Shown here piece by piece: positions 1 to 12,968 of a stretch of DNA of 64,000 nt (within the stretch, counting starts at the first letter, position 1; every line of letters starts with the position of its first letter). Below the pieces are notes generated by a model that searched no databases, had not been told where the DNA came from, and saw nothing but the letters and a program-made list of their open reading frames with translations. The stretch lies in contig JAKJXP020000073.1 of NCBI GenBank assembly GCA_022225965.2, positions 62,001 to 126,000 on the forward strand, read 5' to 3'. The position numbers and the translations under genes were made by a program. The stretch is from Diatrype stigma (Eukaryota; Ascomycota; Sordariomycetes; Xylariales; Diatrypaceae).

Positions 1-2240
1 CTAAAGGCTTTATAAAGCCAGCAAACGCTGCACCGGCATTACCGCCGAATCGGGCATCGGACTGCTTTAGTATGTATGTCGGTATTATAGTAATACGAAA
101 CCTGGAATATGATAATATAGTAGTGGTTTCGATAGGTAGCTACATAGGGGGCCTCAAGTACTATTCGCGGCCTGACAGTTGGCAAGGTGGGGTTATAGCC
201 CTCAAGTAAAATCTTTATAGCCCCAATAGCAGATCTCTTTTTTATATGGAACTTACACCTAGACCTAGTTACGGAGTATAGCAAGAATGTTCATGTTTTT
301 GCTTCCTCATATGCAAATTAATACTACAAGTTGACGTTATATAGTCGGATCTCCCGACCACCGTGACCCCGAGGCCTGGGGCCCCCCATACGCTACTCAT
401 GGGTGCCATGCTGCCAATCTGTAACTGTAGGGCGATGTATTGTACATATCTGAGTTGAGCATCCTTGAGTTGTATCATCCAGAACGATGGGAATTGCCCC
501 ACTACATGCCCCTCACCCCCGCCTTCGTCGAGGGAAGAGAAATTGCCAGGCTGACATATGTAGACATGCAGTAGGCGGTGAAGGGCTCATAGAACCAGAA
601 TGAACAATGAACATACCCAGCTGTCTGCCAGCGCTCCCTTAACCCTAGAAGTTGAATTTGGCTGACCGCACAAATCATAGTGTTTTATGTATAAAGCTGT
701 ATGTACAAGGCATGCTGGCATAATACAATACCTACCTACCAAATAACTATCGTGATTGCACGTTTATGACAGCTATCGCGAGTTCTATCCCGAGTCGATT
801 GCTCTCTATGCACCACGGTCCAAGGGTCCCAGATTCCCACGGATATGTACGGCACGACTGATATGAAACCAAAGCATGACTCGCTATCATGTGCTATCAT
901 ATGCTACCGTGTACCGATAGGCTACTTAATAACAACTAGTAGTACATCGCATCATGGACTGGAAAAGGGGGCGGAAGATGTGGAATTAAACACCCGACAC
1001 CCCGATGGGAGATGCAGATATAGCTGAATGGCAACTACGTAGGTAAATAAAGAACTTTGCCCCTGCATACGCAACCCGCCCGCCCCACGAGGCAGATTTG
1101 AGAGAAGCAATATGTGCTGGTTAGTGTCAACCGTTACTATACTGCATACAGAATCTCCTGAGGACTCGGTATAGAATCTATGGATATATGATTGTAGAAT
1201 GGTGTGTTGATCTACGCAACTTTGCCGCCTCAGCCACAGCCTGACATGTATTTGTAGGTCTGTACGCCTGCCGCATTCTCGGCATCCTGCGTTCACACAG
1301 GCTTCTAAACTCGGTCTCTCTAAACTCCGTGTCGGATGCCTTCTCGGCGTTGATAACCTGGACTGGCTTGTGATGAAGTAAATTTAGGCAGACGAGTAAT
1401 ACATACGACACACCACACAATGTTGTAGGCAACTGAGAAATCGCATATGATGACTTCCTGGTTAGTAGGTACTATAGGAGATGACGAGTAATTACGTGTA
1501 GTGTAGCATCATCGAAGAGAAATACGCTTCCATTACCGTCCATTTAGGTATTAATCTTGCTGCCTGGGACGTTGGCAGCGTAGACACGGTAGCAACGTAG
1601 ACCACGGTCACTGCTTTGTTTACACTGAGTTGGTCGTGGTGAATAAACACAGAGTGCAGATTACAGAATACGGAATCCAGTAATTAGATAATTAGACATT
1701 GCGTGTGTCTTCCCCGTTGGTCGTCCGCGTAGAAGCACGAAGGTGCAGCCCGGAGCCCGTGCCGCTATCTTAGCCAAGCCTTATTCGTACATGTAATAGG
1801 TACCTGAACTACCTGAACACCTAAGCAGCATTGGAGCGCCTGGCACCGGGGCCACCTAAATGCCTAAGTAGCCACCTAACCCCCTATTGGAAGAGTTGGA
1901 ACCTCCTATTGCACCTGTGTAATGAGCGTACCTAATGAGCGTAATGAGCTACAACCACCCGCAATCAGCAATCAGCAATCAGCTCCTAGGATTCCCTTCC
2001 AAGTCGCTGCCTGCTATTGGCCACCAGCACATCCTGGCAACCTGGATTGCCTACCCAGGTACTTCGTACATACCCGGATTCCAGCCAGTCCAGCTCTCGG
2101 GTTTTGTGTGCTAAAACTGCGAGACGGCGAGAAAAGAGGGCCCACCGCCTCTTCTGCCACCTGTCCGCACCTCCTGAACACCTCCTGCCACCGCCCTGCC
2201 ACCGCCTCTTAGCGCCCTTAGTACATGCTCCGGTACCCAC
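1..2240. other. Gene-free left edge
   Basis: No reading frame longer than about 115 codons and no recognisable family on either strand. The sequence is mixed in composition, with scattered TACATA/TAGGTA microsatellite fragments. The minus frame around 39-284 has slightly protein-like wording but no start context, splice signals or family match, so it is not called. The last few hundred bases probably belong to the upstream region of the actin gene. Confidence 0.5.
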
Positions 2241-2249
2241 TACATGCTA

Positions 2250-2572
2250 TTACCCACCGCCCACCACCCACCACCCACCACCCACTACCTCCTACCCATA
2301 GCCCATAACCCATAACCCATAACCCACAAGCACAGACGAGCGAGCCCCAACTTCTCCTCCCCCCTTCAACCCAACCTGAAAGAAACGTCCCTCCGACTTT
2401 CTTAAAACACACATCCTCTTCCTCGGAAACCCATCCACGTCGTCCCTGTACGATAAACCAAACCCATTCTCTCCCTTCCTCACTCGATCGTGTGGCCTAT
2501 AATTCTAATTCTTTCTATCTTTTCTTCTGATAATTTCTCCCTCTTTTCCCGTAACGACGTAAATCAGACATC
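2250..2572 (+). promoter_or_regulatory. Actin promoter/leader with C-rich repeats
   Basis: Immediately upstream of the actin start is a C-rich run of tandem CCCACCA units (about 2251-2290), then CCCATAA units (about 2296-2328), then a pyrimidine-rich leader up to the ATG. Strongly expressed filamentous-fungal genes commonly have CT-rich tracts near their transcription start. The repeats are visible directly; their role in transcription is inferred. Confidence 0.5.
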
Positions 2573-4155
<1,583 letters not shown>

Positions 4156-4753
4156 GGGCTAGCCTGCCACTGAGCATCGTGCTTGAGGGCTGTCGGCAGT
4201 CTCATGGCGGGGACGCAGCTCCTGCCATCACGCCATATACTATCACCCCTTTCGAGAGCTCACGAGCATTCCGCACGATATCGACCGGCGCAGATACTCT
4301 GCTGTTGCGACTGTGTCATGTGGTTTCAATATTTATGAAAAAAGTTCTGGTAATGGTCGAGAGCATGGAGTTTCTATAACTTCAAGAAAATTCGTGCACG
4401 GGGAAGGGGGTAGACAATTGTAGCCGAGGTAGATCATATACTACTTGTGTTTTTTCTTCGTTAGCTGCTATATTATTTCTGGCGTGAGGCGCGCGTAGCA
4501 GACCCGATATTCTACCCAAGGCTTTTATTGCTAGTGATCTTGTAAATTATCGCTCTGGTGCGGAACGTTTTGTAACATACATTATAATCCTACGGAACGA
4601 CCGTAACTGGAAGACTCAACTAACCGACAATTGCCAAGATGTCAGTCGACTCCTGTTGTAGATGAGAATTTTGAATGTGATGTTGTCTATCCCCCAATGT
4701 GCTGGGCTTCCCTGTATATCATGACATGGCTGCTGCTACGTTCTGGGTATCAA
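4156..4753. other. Convergent intergenic region
   Basis: Space between the actin stop and the stop of the convergent release-factor-like gene. It should hold both 3' untranslated regions. A+T-rich stretches near 4320-4460 would suit polyadenylation signals, but no single site can be assigned. No further gene seen. Confidence 0.5.
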
Positions 4754-5632
4754 TTACCGGCCCTCATCTGGGGGTGTTTTCTTAGATCTACTTGGCTCTA
4801 CGTGCTGATGGACGTCTACGTCTACTTCCACTTCCATTTCCTCTTTCCCCTCCCTTCTGATATTCGTATCGCCATCACGCCCACCTTCTCCCTTTTCCTC
4901 TTCTTCTTGTGCGAACCGAGATATTCTATCTCGTGCTTCTTCTTCACCCTCCTCACCCACCTCGCCCTCCTCCTCCTCTTCGCCCTCTCCGGCCGCCCCC
5001 GCCCCCGCTTCCTCGGCGAGCTTGCGGTACTTCCGCCTGCTCTTCTTGCCGGCGCTGGCCTTCTTCTTGCTCCGGAAGGCGCCGACGATGGCGGACCGGC
5101 TGGCGTCGCCGCGCGCGAGGTCGTCCAGCCGCTCGGCCAGCAGCTGCCGCGCGATCGTCCGGTTCTGGCTGCGCGACCGCGTCGCCTGCGACTTCACCAC
5201 GATCCCCGTCGGCTTGTGCTTGAGTTGGACGGCGCTGCTGGTTTTGTTCTGTTTTGTGTTGGTTTGGGTGAGTAGGGGAAGAAGAGAAGGAAAGGGGGGG
5301 GGAGGGGGGGTGATGTGACGTACGATCTTCTGCCCGCCTGGCCCGCTGCCCTTCAGGAAAGACTCCTCGATCTCCGATTCGGGCGGCGGCTGCGGACGCG
5401 GCGGCATCTGGGGCTGCTTCTGCAGGGGGCGGGCGCTGGAGAACGGTCTTTGTTGCTGTTGTTGTTGTTGTTGTCGTCGGCAGCTGGAGAGGGACGGGAA
5501 GAATAGAGTTCGTATGGGAGTGGGAGTGGGAGCGGCCAGGCGTCGAAGGCTACTGCTACTTGATCTTGATGACCACAATGCTGCCGTTGTTGCCATTGTC
5601 CTTGCTGTTTCTGCCATAGTTGCTGTCATCAT
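4754..5632 (-). CDS. Mitochondrial GGQ release-factor-like protein
   Basis: Small class I release-factor-domain protein of the RSO55/MTRFR (C12orf65)/ICT1 group, which rescue or terminate mitochondrial ribosomes by hydrolysing peptidyl-tRNA. Two exons, 5632-5324 and 5248-4754, give about 267 residues. Exon 1 has a Ser/Arg-rich N-terminus with a poly-Gln run, fitting a mitochondrial targeting sequence. It ends in GSGPGGQKI, with the catalytic GGQ at about 99-101. Exon 2 continues with [19 protein letters not shown], the family's conserved block, then a basic helix and an acidic, low-complexity tail. No codon-recognition domain is present, as expected for the short rescue-type proteins. The intron (GTACGT...ACAG, 75 bases) is a multiple of three and free of stops, so it could be misread as coding. 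Several in-frame ATGs make the exact start uncertain. Which paralogue this is cannot be decided by eye. Confidence 0.85.
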   Translation of the reverse strand: MMTATMAETARTMATTAALWSSRSSSSSLRRLAAPTPTPIRTLFFPSLSSCRRQQQQQQQQRPFSSARPLQKQPQMPPRPQPPPESEIEESFLKGSGPGGQKIVRHITPPPPPFPSLLPLLTQTNTKQNKTSSAVQLKHKPTGIVVKSQATRSRSQNRTIARQLLAERLDDLARGDASRSAIVGAFRSKKKASAGKKSRRKYRKLAEEAGAGAAGEGEEEEEGEVGEEGEEEARDRISRFAQEEEEKGEGGRDGDTNIRREGKEEMEVEVDVDVHQHVEPSRSKKTPPDEGR

Positions 5633-6402
5633 GATCGCTGTCGTTATCGTCGTGGTCGTGGTCGTGGTCGTCGTAGTTGCTGGGGTATGATACCTATGGT
5701 ACCTATAATGTGGTGCTGCTCCAGCTGGTAAGTTAGGAGACGCATGTCCAAGGTTGATAGCTGGGTATGTATGTATGTATGATTTAAGTAGTGGTTACTT
5801 CGTATTTGATATTGACTACCTGAGGTTAGACATACATGTATGACAACTTGAAGGGCTGCTCCCTTTACCGTCGGAACTGCATGCGATTAGAAACCAACTG
5901 CAACATCGTCAACCCGGGATTAAGCATGCGATGGTCAACCTTGGAGTCAATTGGGTTCGGCTGAAGTCTTCGTCTCTTCTGCCGGGCCAAAGCACAGACC
6001 AAGGGCCCAAGGGGTTCCTGGCACCCGCAATACCCACTCAATATCCATCCAATGTAAGTCCCCCGAATCCCCTAAACTTTCTTCGCGCTGCTGCTGTGGG
6101 ACCATCGCATGGTGAATCGCATTGGTATTGGCTGGATGCAACGGGCTGACAACGGACGACTTCTGACTTCTTAATTGATAATTCCCGAGGTCGTTAACGT
6201 TAGATTGGCAGGTCGCGCTTCCTTCCTAGCCTAGCTCCCTCTCACTCCCGTCCCTCCAAGTCGAAGTTGCTTCTATTCCCTTAACTACTAAATTACCACT
6301 TACTCGACCGAAACGAAACGAAATATAAACGCACGTAGGAAAGGAGAAGAAGAGAAAGAAGAAGTAAATAGAAAGAAGAAGAAAAATAAAACAAAACGAA
6401 CC
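5633..6402. promoter_or_regulatory. Divergent promoter region
   Basis: About 770 bases separate the divergent starts of the release-factor-like gene and the serine palmitoyltransferase small-subunit gene. The right-hand 100 bases are a purine-rich leader (GAAAGAAGAAG runs) ending in an ACC-ATGG start context. A short GTAT microsatellite lies near 5765-5780. No extra gene seen. Confidence 0.5.
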
Positions 6403-6924
6403 ATGGAATACAGAAAGAGACAGCCTCAGAACCTAGCGCCACCGCAGCGCCTCGGTCGCTGGCTACGGCTCAAGCAGTACCAGATCGAGGTCACTTTCGG
6501 CGTCTACATGTTCACGCCTGTCGAGAAGTTCGTTTTCTGTACGTGATGGTTTTCTCTCCCCATCTCTCCGGTTCGCAGAGCATATGCCAAAGAGCATATG
6601 CCAAAAAACATACCCTTGGCTATGTGACTGTGGCGGTGACAAACGGACAACTGACGCTGACTCCCGCGATACAACAAAACAGGGTCCGTGGTCTTCCTGC
6701 TCTTCGGCCTGTTCGCCATAGCCTGCATCCTTTACCTGCCGCAGCACGTCGTCTTCATGGTCAACCGCGCCTGGTTCTACGTCAACGGCGGCGACATCCT
6801 AACATCGACATCCTCCGCATCCTCGGGGACGGGTTCCAACGTTCTGGCCGCCAACCACAAGGACGGGATCTCCCTGACGGCCGCGGCTACGCAGACGCTC
6901 GAGTCTGTCGTTCGGGACTTATGA
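6403..6924 (+). CDS. Serine palmitoyltransferase small-subunit-like protein
   Basis: Likely small activating subunit of serine palmitoyltransferase, the ER enzyme that starts sphingolipid synthesis. Two exons (6403-6538 and 6683-6924) give 125 residues. The conserved core spans about residues 24-75: a Tyr/Phe-rich segment, the motif YMFTPVEKFVFW, one hydrophobic helix (about 46-64) and then YLPQHV. This matches the SPTSSA/SPTSSB pattern of YML-P-E--VFN, a membrane helix and MPQH. A Ser/Thr-rich tail of about 45 residues follows. The intron starts GTACGT and ends ACAG and splits the Trp-46 codon. The start has a strong context (ACCATGG). The match is to family pattern from memory; a profile search for the small-subunit family (PF11779) would confirm it. 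Confidence 0.85.
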
Positions 6925-7585
6925 AAGAAAAATTGGAAGTGACGATAATAGACGTGAAAATATATTAGACGAGAACAAACAAGGTTGATCAATAAAACCA
7001 GCGGGCAAGGCCGAACGAGGGGCGCGGAAGGCGCTGTTGAGACGCAATGGTTGGAAAGAAAGGTCTTGCTTGGTTGGTGAGGCGTACCCGGCCGCAATAT
7101 CTCGCCACGAAGGCAATAATGCCTACCAATACACGCCCCTTTTTTCGACGGTTATAATGTTTAATTCCGGTCGAAGAAGAACAAGAAGAAGAGGGCAAAA
7201 GCCCTGGGTATTGCTTCGTTTCCTTGTGGGATGGGAGCGGGCGTTGGAATCGAGGGACGTTTGTACGAGGACGAGACCAGGCAACAATCACGAATACTAC
7301 GTGATTTTTTTAATACTCTTCTTGAGGGGCCGGCGGCGAGTGATGGGCGTTAAAGCCCATAGGTCTAACGTCATTGCATTGCATTGGGATTGGGGCGACA
7401 AGTCTGACCAATGATTTGTCCTTCTTCCCATAGAAGAACTTCAAGGGTTTCGCATGAAGGGGGCATAGGCATGTTCGATTGTATATACTTAGCGACCTAT
7501 AGAGCCAGTATCTTATATATACATGCATTCGTGTATACATACATGCCCCTTGATTTTTTTCCCTCTTATACCGTCTCCTTCTCAG
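6925..7585. other. Convergent intergenic region
   Basis: Between the stop of the SPT small-subunit gene and the true stop of ELP2 on the other strand. Likely holds both 3' untranslated regions. Frames on both strands are short and low-complexity. No gene or clear repeat seen. Confidence 0.5.
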
Positions 7586-10500
7586 CTATCTAGCTAGGTG
7601 GCTAAAGGAATAGATCCTAAGCGAGCCGTCCTCGCCTGCAATCGCCAACTCGTCCTCCCCATCGTCGCTGTCTTCGTCATTTGCTTCGGCGCGCCGCTGT
7701 GGCCTCCACGAGAGTTGCGAAACCGCCTTGGCAAGGCATAGTCTAATGAATTGTGCGGTTTGGGTGTCAGTGGAAAATAGAAAAGAAAAAGGCGGGACGT
7801 AGAAGACATGTGGTGATGGGATGGGGATAGAGATGGCGTATGTAGGTAGGTTAAGGAATTTTCAGAGGACCACTGACTATTCAGAATGCAATGTGATGAG
7901 GGAAGTGTGAAAGAGAGACAGGGAGACTTACTCAGGACGCAACGTCAAACTCCACACCACGCCGAGCGTCGCGGCATCGAGCCCGTGCAGCGAGACCCTG
8001 CCGGCCTCCGTGCCCACGGCGAGAACGAGCCGTTGATGCTGCTGCTGTTCGGTAGCGAGGATCCGCGGCAGGAAGTCGACGGCGGTGACGGGATGCGTCT
8101 CGGGGATCGCGGTAGCGCACACGATGTTCCCGGGGGCGGCTCCGGTTCCGGCTCGCCGCCAGATCTTGACCTGCTTGTCGCGGCCCGCCGTCGCGAAGAC
8201 GAGCTGGGCCTCGGCGAGCGGGGCCGGCGCCCAGGCCGCGTCGAGGATCATGCGCGAGTGGCCCTTGGGGTTGGACTGGAGGAGCTTGTAGCGGTTGTTG
8301 TTGTTATCATTGCTGCTGCTGCTGCTGGAGGGGCCTTTGCCGTCCTCGTTCCCGTTCTTCTCTTCGTTGATAGGTGCGCCGCCATCTCTCTCTGCCCCCT
8401 CCCCTTCCTCCTCTTCTACTTGCTCTCCCTTCTCACCCTCCCTCGCGAACACAGCCCAGACCCGATCCCGGCCCACGCTGAGCAGGTAGCGGTCGCCGGG
8501 CGGGGAGAAGCGCAGGCGCGTGGCGGTGAGCGAGTGGGCGGCCAGCGGGGGCCGGATCTCGGCCCAGCGGGGCGCCGTCTCGAACAGGCGGATCACGGCG
8601 TGGTTGGCCGACGACGCGCGGCACGCGCTCGCCACCAGCCGCCCCGAGTGCGACCCCGCCAGGCAGCTGACCTCGTACCCGTGCCCGTACAGCTTCTCCG
8701 CCTCGGGCCACAGCGTGTGCCGCGAGAGGGCGTCCTCGGAGGGCGGGGCGGTGGCGGTCTCTTCGCTCTTGTCGTTTCCTTCGGTTGTCGTGGCGGGAAC
8801 GCCGTTCTCGTTGTCGCCGTTGATGTTGTCGTCGTCCTCGACGATGGCCTTGTTCGAGAGCCCTAGGACCGGCATGTCAGCGGCGTCCGGCCGCAGGTGA
8901 TCGGCGCCGCCACCGTCGCCGCCGCCGCTGGTGATGCCGCTGACCTGGTGCAGCAGGCGCGCCACGGAGCGCGGCTCGTCAAAGACTCGCATGAGCTTCT
9001 CGTCGGCGCCCGAGACGAACTGCGCCGGCCCGAGCGAGTCGACGCAGTTGAGGTCGTAGCCGTGGATCTGGGGGCGGCCCATCTCGTGCCACGTATACGC
9101 GTGCTTTCTTTTCTTCTTCTTTTCGTTACTGTTGTTGCTGCTGCTGTCTCTTCTGCTATTGGTCACCCAGGGGGCATGCAACCTCGTAGTCTGGTCCGCG
9201 CTCGTTGAGAGCAGGTAATCACCACTCCCACTCCCACTCCCACCGCCGCCGCTCCAGGCAATCCCCGTTACAGCCCGGGTGTGGCCCGTGATGCCGACGC
9301 GGGGCATCCACCGGCCGTCCTCTTCGTCCCCGACATCATCAAGCCCCCAGACCCGCCAGCTGCCCGTGCGGCCGAGGCAGGCGACGGACCGCGCGTCGCC
9401 GGGCGCCCACAGCCCCGTCCAGAACCCGCCCGTGCTGCCCGTCGCCGTCGTGGCGCCCTTCTCGCGGCTGATCTCGCCGAGCCGCGCCGTCGTCACCCAG
9501 ATGCCCGACGACGGGTCCGCCTCCCAGATGGCGAGCGTGTTGTCGGCCGAGGCCGAGAGCAGCTGGAGTCTCCTTCTGTGCTTGGTGGTAGCGAGACTGG
9601 GCCGCCACTTCGCGCTGTAGATCCAGTCGTCGTGGCCGAGCAGCAGCGCCTCGAACGTGATGGAGTACTGGTTGGAGGCGTCCCTCCCCCCGTTAGTGGC
9701 AGCGGCGGCGGTCTTCAGCCGGTGCGCCTTGTTAGACGGGGACTTTGCTCCTGGCCCCCCGGCTGCCCTACCCAGGATAGAGGCGGGGTCTGTGGGGTCC
9801 GCCGCGGCCACGGGTGGTAGTTCGGTGCCCGCGTGGAACCGCCACAGGCGGATGTATTTGTCTTGGCTGGCCGAGGCCAGGATTAGATCGCCGCTGCCTC
9901 CCTCCTCGGTCTCCTCGCGCGCGAAGTCGAGCGACCGGATCCAGCCCTCGTGGCCGGAAAGGGTGGCCTGGATGCGGAAGAAACCGCCATCGTCAGGCTC
10001 CTTTTTCAACAAGGCGGGACCATCATTGTTGTTGCTGTTACTGATATTGTTGCTGTTGCTGTCGCTGTTGCTGTTGTTGCTAAAAGGGACACTGTCCGCG
10101 ACGTAGATCTGCACAATATCCCGCGTCCCCGCGACGGCTAGAACCAGGGGCGGCGTTCCTTTTTCATCGTTGTCGTTACCATTACCCTTGTCATCGCCAC
10201 CATCCTCTTTCTTCTCACTTCCCCCGCCGAGTTCGCTCAGGGCCAGCGCCAGGGGGAAGAGCTTGGGGCTGGGCCTGATGGTCTGCAGTAACTGCAGTCC
10301 TGCCGGGACGGCGCCGTCATCGACGACAATGTCGATGAAGCTCCACACTTTGACAGAAGCGTCCGCAGCGCCCGTAGCAAATATCCACGGCTCTGTCCTT
10401 CTTGCCGTCGTCCAACTCCTTTCCGCATGACTCCCTGCCAGTTCTCCTAGCGCCGCGATGCAGTTCACCGCGGCGGCGTGGGCGTGCACCGTCTGGATGC

Positions 10501-11152
10501 ACTCGACTCTGATACTACTACTGCTGCCACTCCTACCACCAGTCGCCTTCGAGAGATCGCCCTCATCTTCTTCCTCTCCCGCTGGCCTGTCAGAAGGGGT
10601 GGAAAGAAGCCGCCAAACCTTGAGGTGCTGGTCGTCGGCACCACTGAGCAGGTATGATGGCGAAACGGAGCCTGGCGGATGGCCGTTCCGTTGTTCATCT
10701 GCTGTCCGCGCCGCCTCCTCCTTCCGTTTGCGTGGAAGGAACTTGACGGCCTTGACGACCTCCTTGTGCCCCGACAGGAGGTGCGTGATGCCCCTCGGTG
10801 TTACATCCTATAGTTTTGAGCAGGTAAGTATGGCTAGACGAACGAACAAGTAAGGTGAACCCTTTTCTCAACTTTGTCTCGAACTTTTGCGCATAGACAT
10901 CGGAACTTGGGTAGATAGATAGATAGGTGTAAGAAGTCAAAAACTGAGCGGGTCAAAGAAAGGGGAAGGGGGGAAACCCACGTTCGGCCTCCACAGAGCA
11001 ACGTTACAGTCGGCCCCGAACGCCACGATGCCGTCCTCGCTCCAGTCCGCGACGGCCGTGTGCCTGTTAGCCCCGGCGGACAGGTACCGGACGTCCACAC
11101 CCACATCCACCCCGGCGCTGCTGCTGGCCGCAGCCGCCCCTTCGTCACTCAT
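7586..11152 (-). CDS. elp2: Elongator complex subunit 2 (WD40)
   Basis: ELP2, the double WD40-propeller scaffold of Elongator, which carries out the first step of wobble-uridine modification (cm5U/mcm5U) in tRNAs. Three exons: 11152-10982, 10807-7932 and 7742-7586, giving about 1067 residues. Family marks include ADCNVALWRP near the start, LLSGHKEVVKAVKFLP, GHDDWIYSAKW, GFWTGLWAP, GHTRAVTGIAW, STSADQTTRLHA, WHEMGRPQIHGYD, QFVSGADEKLMRVFDEP, EKLYGHGYEV, and GHSRMILDAAW followed by FATAGRDKQVKIWRR. The last exon adds AVSQLSWRP and ELAIAGEDGSLRIYSF, the final propeller blade. The exon 2/3 donor is GTAAGT and its bases contain an in-frame TAA, so an unspliced reading stops early and loses that blade. 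The protein is longer than usual (about 800) because of acidic, Asn- and Gly/Ser-rich insertions. Confidence 0.96.
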
Positions 11153-12264
11153 GCCTATTCCGTAGGCCGGATCAGCGGCTGGGGATCCTGGGCACTTAGC
11201 TCGCTAGCAGCTCTGATTAGCTCCTTTTTTCTTCTTTCCTTCCTGATGCCTATGTTCGCAAAGGCTTTTCCGATCTTCCCAATTCCCTGGTGCCTTTTGG
11301 TTTCTTCAAGCGGCGGCTGAACAGGAAATTGAGTTACAACTTAGATGTACGTCAGGCAAGGACATGTAGATCCTATACTGCCGGTACAGTTCCAATTTTA
11401 GGGGAGGAGGTCTTGTTATCCCTGAGAAAATCCGCTATCATGACTGGTTCGTCCGTTCATTCGTTGGATCCTGAAGAAGCTTGGAGTGATGACATTGGCT
11501 AGTGCGGTACTATACAGCCGGCCACCAGCTGGTCGTAAAGATGTCGAGCCCGACAAAGTTCTAGTTACCCGGACCTGGACCCCTAATGTATTGCTACGCT
11601 AGCTCACTGTAGAATTATAGGGGGGAGGGCAACTTCACAGACGAAATAGACAGCTACCAGCCTTCATCCAGGATACATATGAAGACATCGACTACCCATT
11701 GACAAGTAGTGACCATACCAATCAACGGTATTCTGGATCGTTTAGCTTAAGTACCTACATAGCTAGGTACAAGCTAATTGAACACAACGATAGTCCCGTC
11801 CCGTCCCGTCTCATATACCTAGGTACACTTGGTTTGAATGGTGCGGAGTCACACAGGCAACTAACTATATACAAGGAGGATAAGTAGCGAAAGTGATGGA
11901 CAGATCAGTGCAATTAGGCATAAAGCTACCAAAGCCGATAAAAAGATACTGGTGCAAATACTGGTGCAAATACTGGTGCAAATAGAATAAATGACCGAGA
12001 GGTACGATAATTTTAGAAATGCTGTGTATCCTATGACCAAAACCCCTGAATACTGTATGCATCGCGCTAAGTTCAAGGAAAGCGAAGAGGGCATTAGCCG
12101 TGGTCAGGCGGCAATGGCGATTTATTACATCTACTAAACCCCTTAAACCCATGCAGATACGCGAGCGGGTGTGCGTGCGTACATGTGTGAGACAGATTGC
12201 CACGGACCCGGTTTCGGAAGGATGTGACGACATATGGATGAATGGACGTACGGTGCTGGACTAG
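11153..12264. other. ELP2 upstream region
   Basis: Upstream of the minus-strand ELP2 start. Frames are short (under about 125 codons) and without family resemblance. It contains three perfect copies of a 12-base unit (listed separately) and one TACCTAGGTA palindrome at 11816-11825. No gene recognised. Confidence 0.5.
11946..11981. repeat. 12-base tandem repeat, 3 copies
   Basis: Three exact head-to-tail copies of ATACTGGTGCAA. Lies outside any recognised gene. Confidence 0.9.
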
Positions 12265-12272
12265 ATAATACC
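12265..12272. repeat. Left target-site duplication of the MITE
   Basis: ATAATACC, identical to the eight bases at 12961-12968 beyond the other terminal inverted repeat. The match stops exactly at eight bases on both sides. Confidence 0.88.
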
Positions 12273-12960
12273 TTATCTCAGAAACAGACCACTTTTCTTT
12301 TGGGGGGGGGGGAGGGGGCTGGGGGCTAGGTGTGGCTGGCGCCACTGGATTCCGAAAAGTGGTCTGAGACGGCGATCGGACTCCTATAGGGGCCAGGGCG
12401 GACAAGTACCCCCCTATATACCTTTTTCCCAATAGCTTTGCCAATTTTCAAGATATTTAAAATCCGACGACGTCCGGAGGTAGCCATCGAATACGGCTAT
12501 CTCTGGGTACTTTCGCATTTTTAATACGTCGCGTTTTGGCAAAATTCTAAACGAATCCAAAACGATCAAAAGTATTCACCAGGTCGCCCTTGTCCGTTTT
12601 GAATCTGGATTATGGCCAATCTTTAGGTTACGACCTTAAAATGTATATCAAAATGATCTCCATTGAGTTGCGACTTTCAGCGTATTTTCGGATTTCTTAT
12701 ACGTCCAAAATTGGTGGAGTTATGGGGGAGTAATAGTGCGGTATCTTTTCTTTTCCCATACATTTGTTCACCAGGTGCAGCCCTTTTTCGGATCGCCGTC
12801 TCAGACGTCTTTCCTGAACCATTTGCACCACTAGCCACCACTAGCCACCACTAGCCACCACTAGCCACCACTAGCCACCACTAGCCACCAGCAGCCACCA
12901 GCCCCTACCAGCCCCCAGCAATTAGAATTGGTCCAGGAAATACGTCTGTTTCTGAGATAA
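12273..12960. mobile_element. Non-autonomous DNA transposon (hAT-like MITE)
   Basis: The element is bounded by perfect 17-base terminal inverted repeats: TTATCTCAGAAACAGAC at 12273-12289 and its exact reverse complement at 12944-12960. It is flanked on both sides by the direct repeat ATAATACC (12265-12272 and 12961-12968), an 8-base target-site duplication. Length is 688 bases with no transposase-like frame, so it would need an enzyme supplied from elsewhere. Inside are two more inverted pairs: CAGACCACTTTTC at 12285-12297 with its complement at 12354-12366, and GTCTGAGACGGCGATC at 12362-12377 with its complement at 12791-12806. A 10-base satellite fills 12831-12900. An 8-base duplication with short inverted ends is typical of the hAT superfamily. 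The ends do not start with the common CA dinucleotide, so the superfamily is inferred, while the element itself is seen directly. Confidence 0.88.
12831..12900. repeat. 10-base minisatellite inside the MITE
   Basis: Six exact copies of CTAGCCACCA followed by one GCAGCCACCA variant, close to the right end of the transposon. Satellite-like arrays inside MITEs are known from other eukaryotes; here the array may vary in copy number between copies of the element. Confidence 0.92.
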
Positions 12961-12968
12961 ATAATACC
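12961..12968. repeat. Right target-site duplication of the MITE
   Basis: ATAATACC directly after the right terminal inverted repeat, matching 12265-12272. Confidence 0.88.

Noticed and set aside
4631..5275. Plus-strand frame of 214 codons opposite the release-factor-like gene
   Set aside because: Leu/Pro-rich antisense of an acidic tail; the GGQ block is on the minus strand.
7886..8866. Plus-strand frame of 326 codons opposite ELP2
   Set aside because: Antisense of a G+C-rich WD40 gene; rich in Arg, Gly, Val and Ala as expected for such shadows, and the minus strand has clear WD40 motifs.
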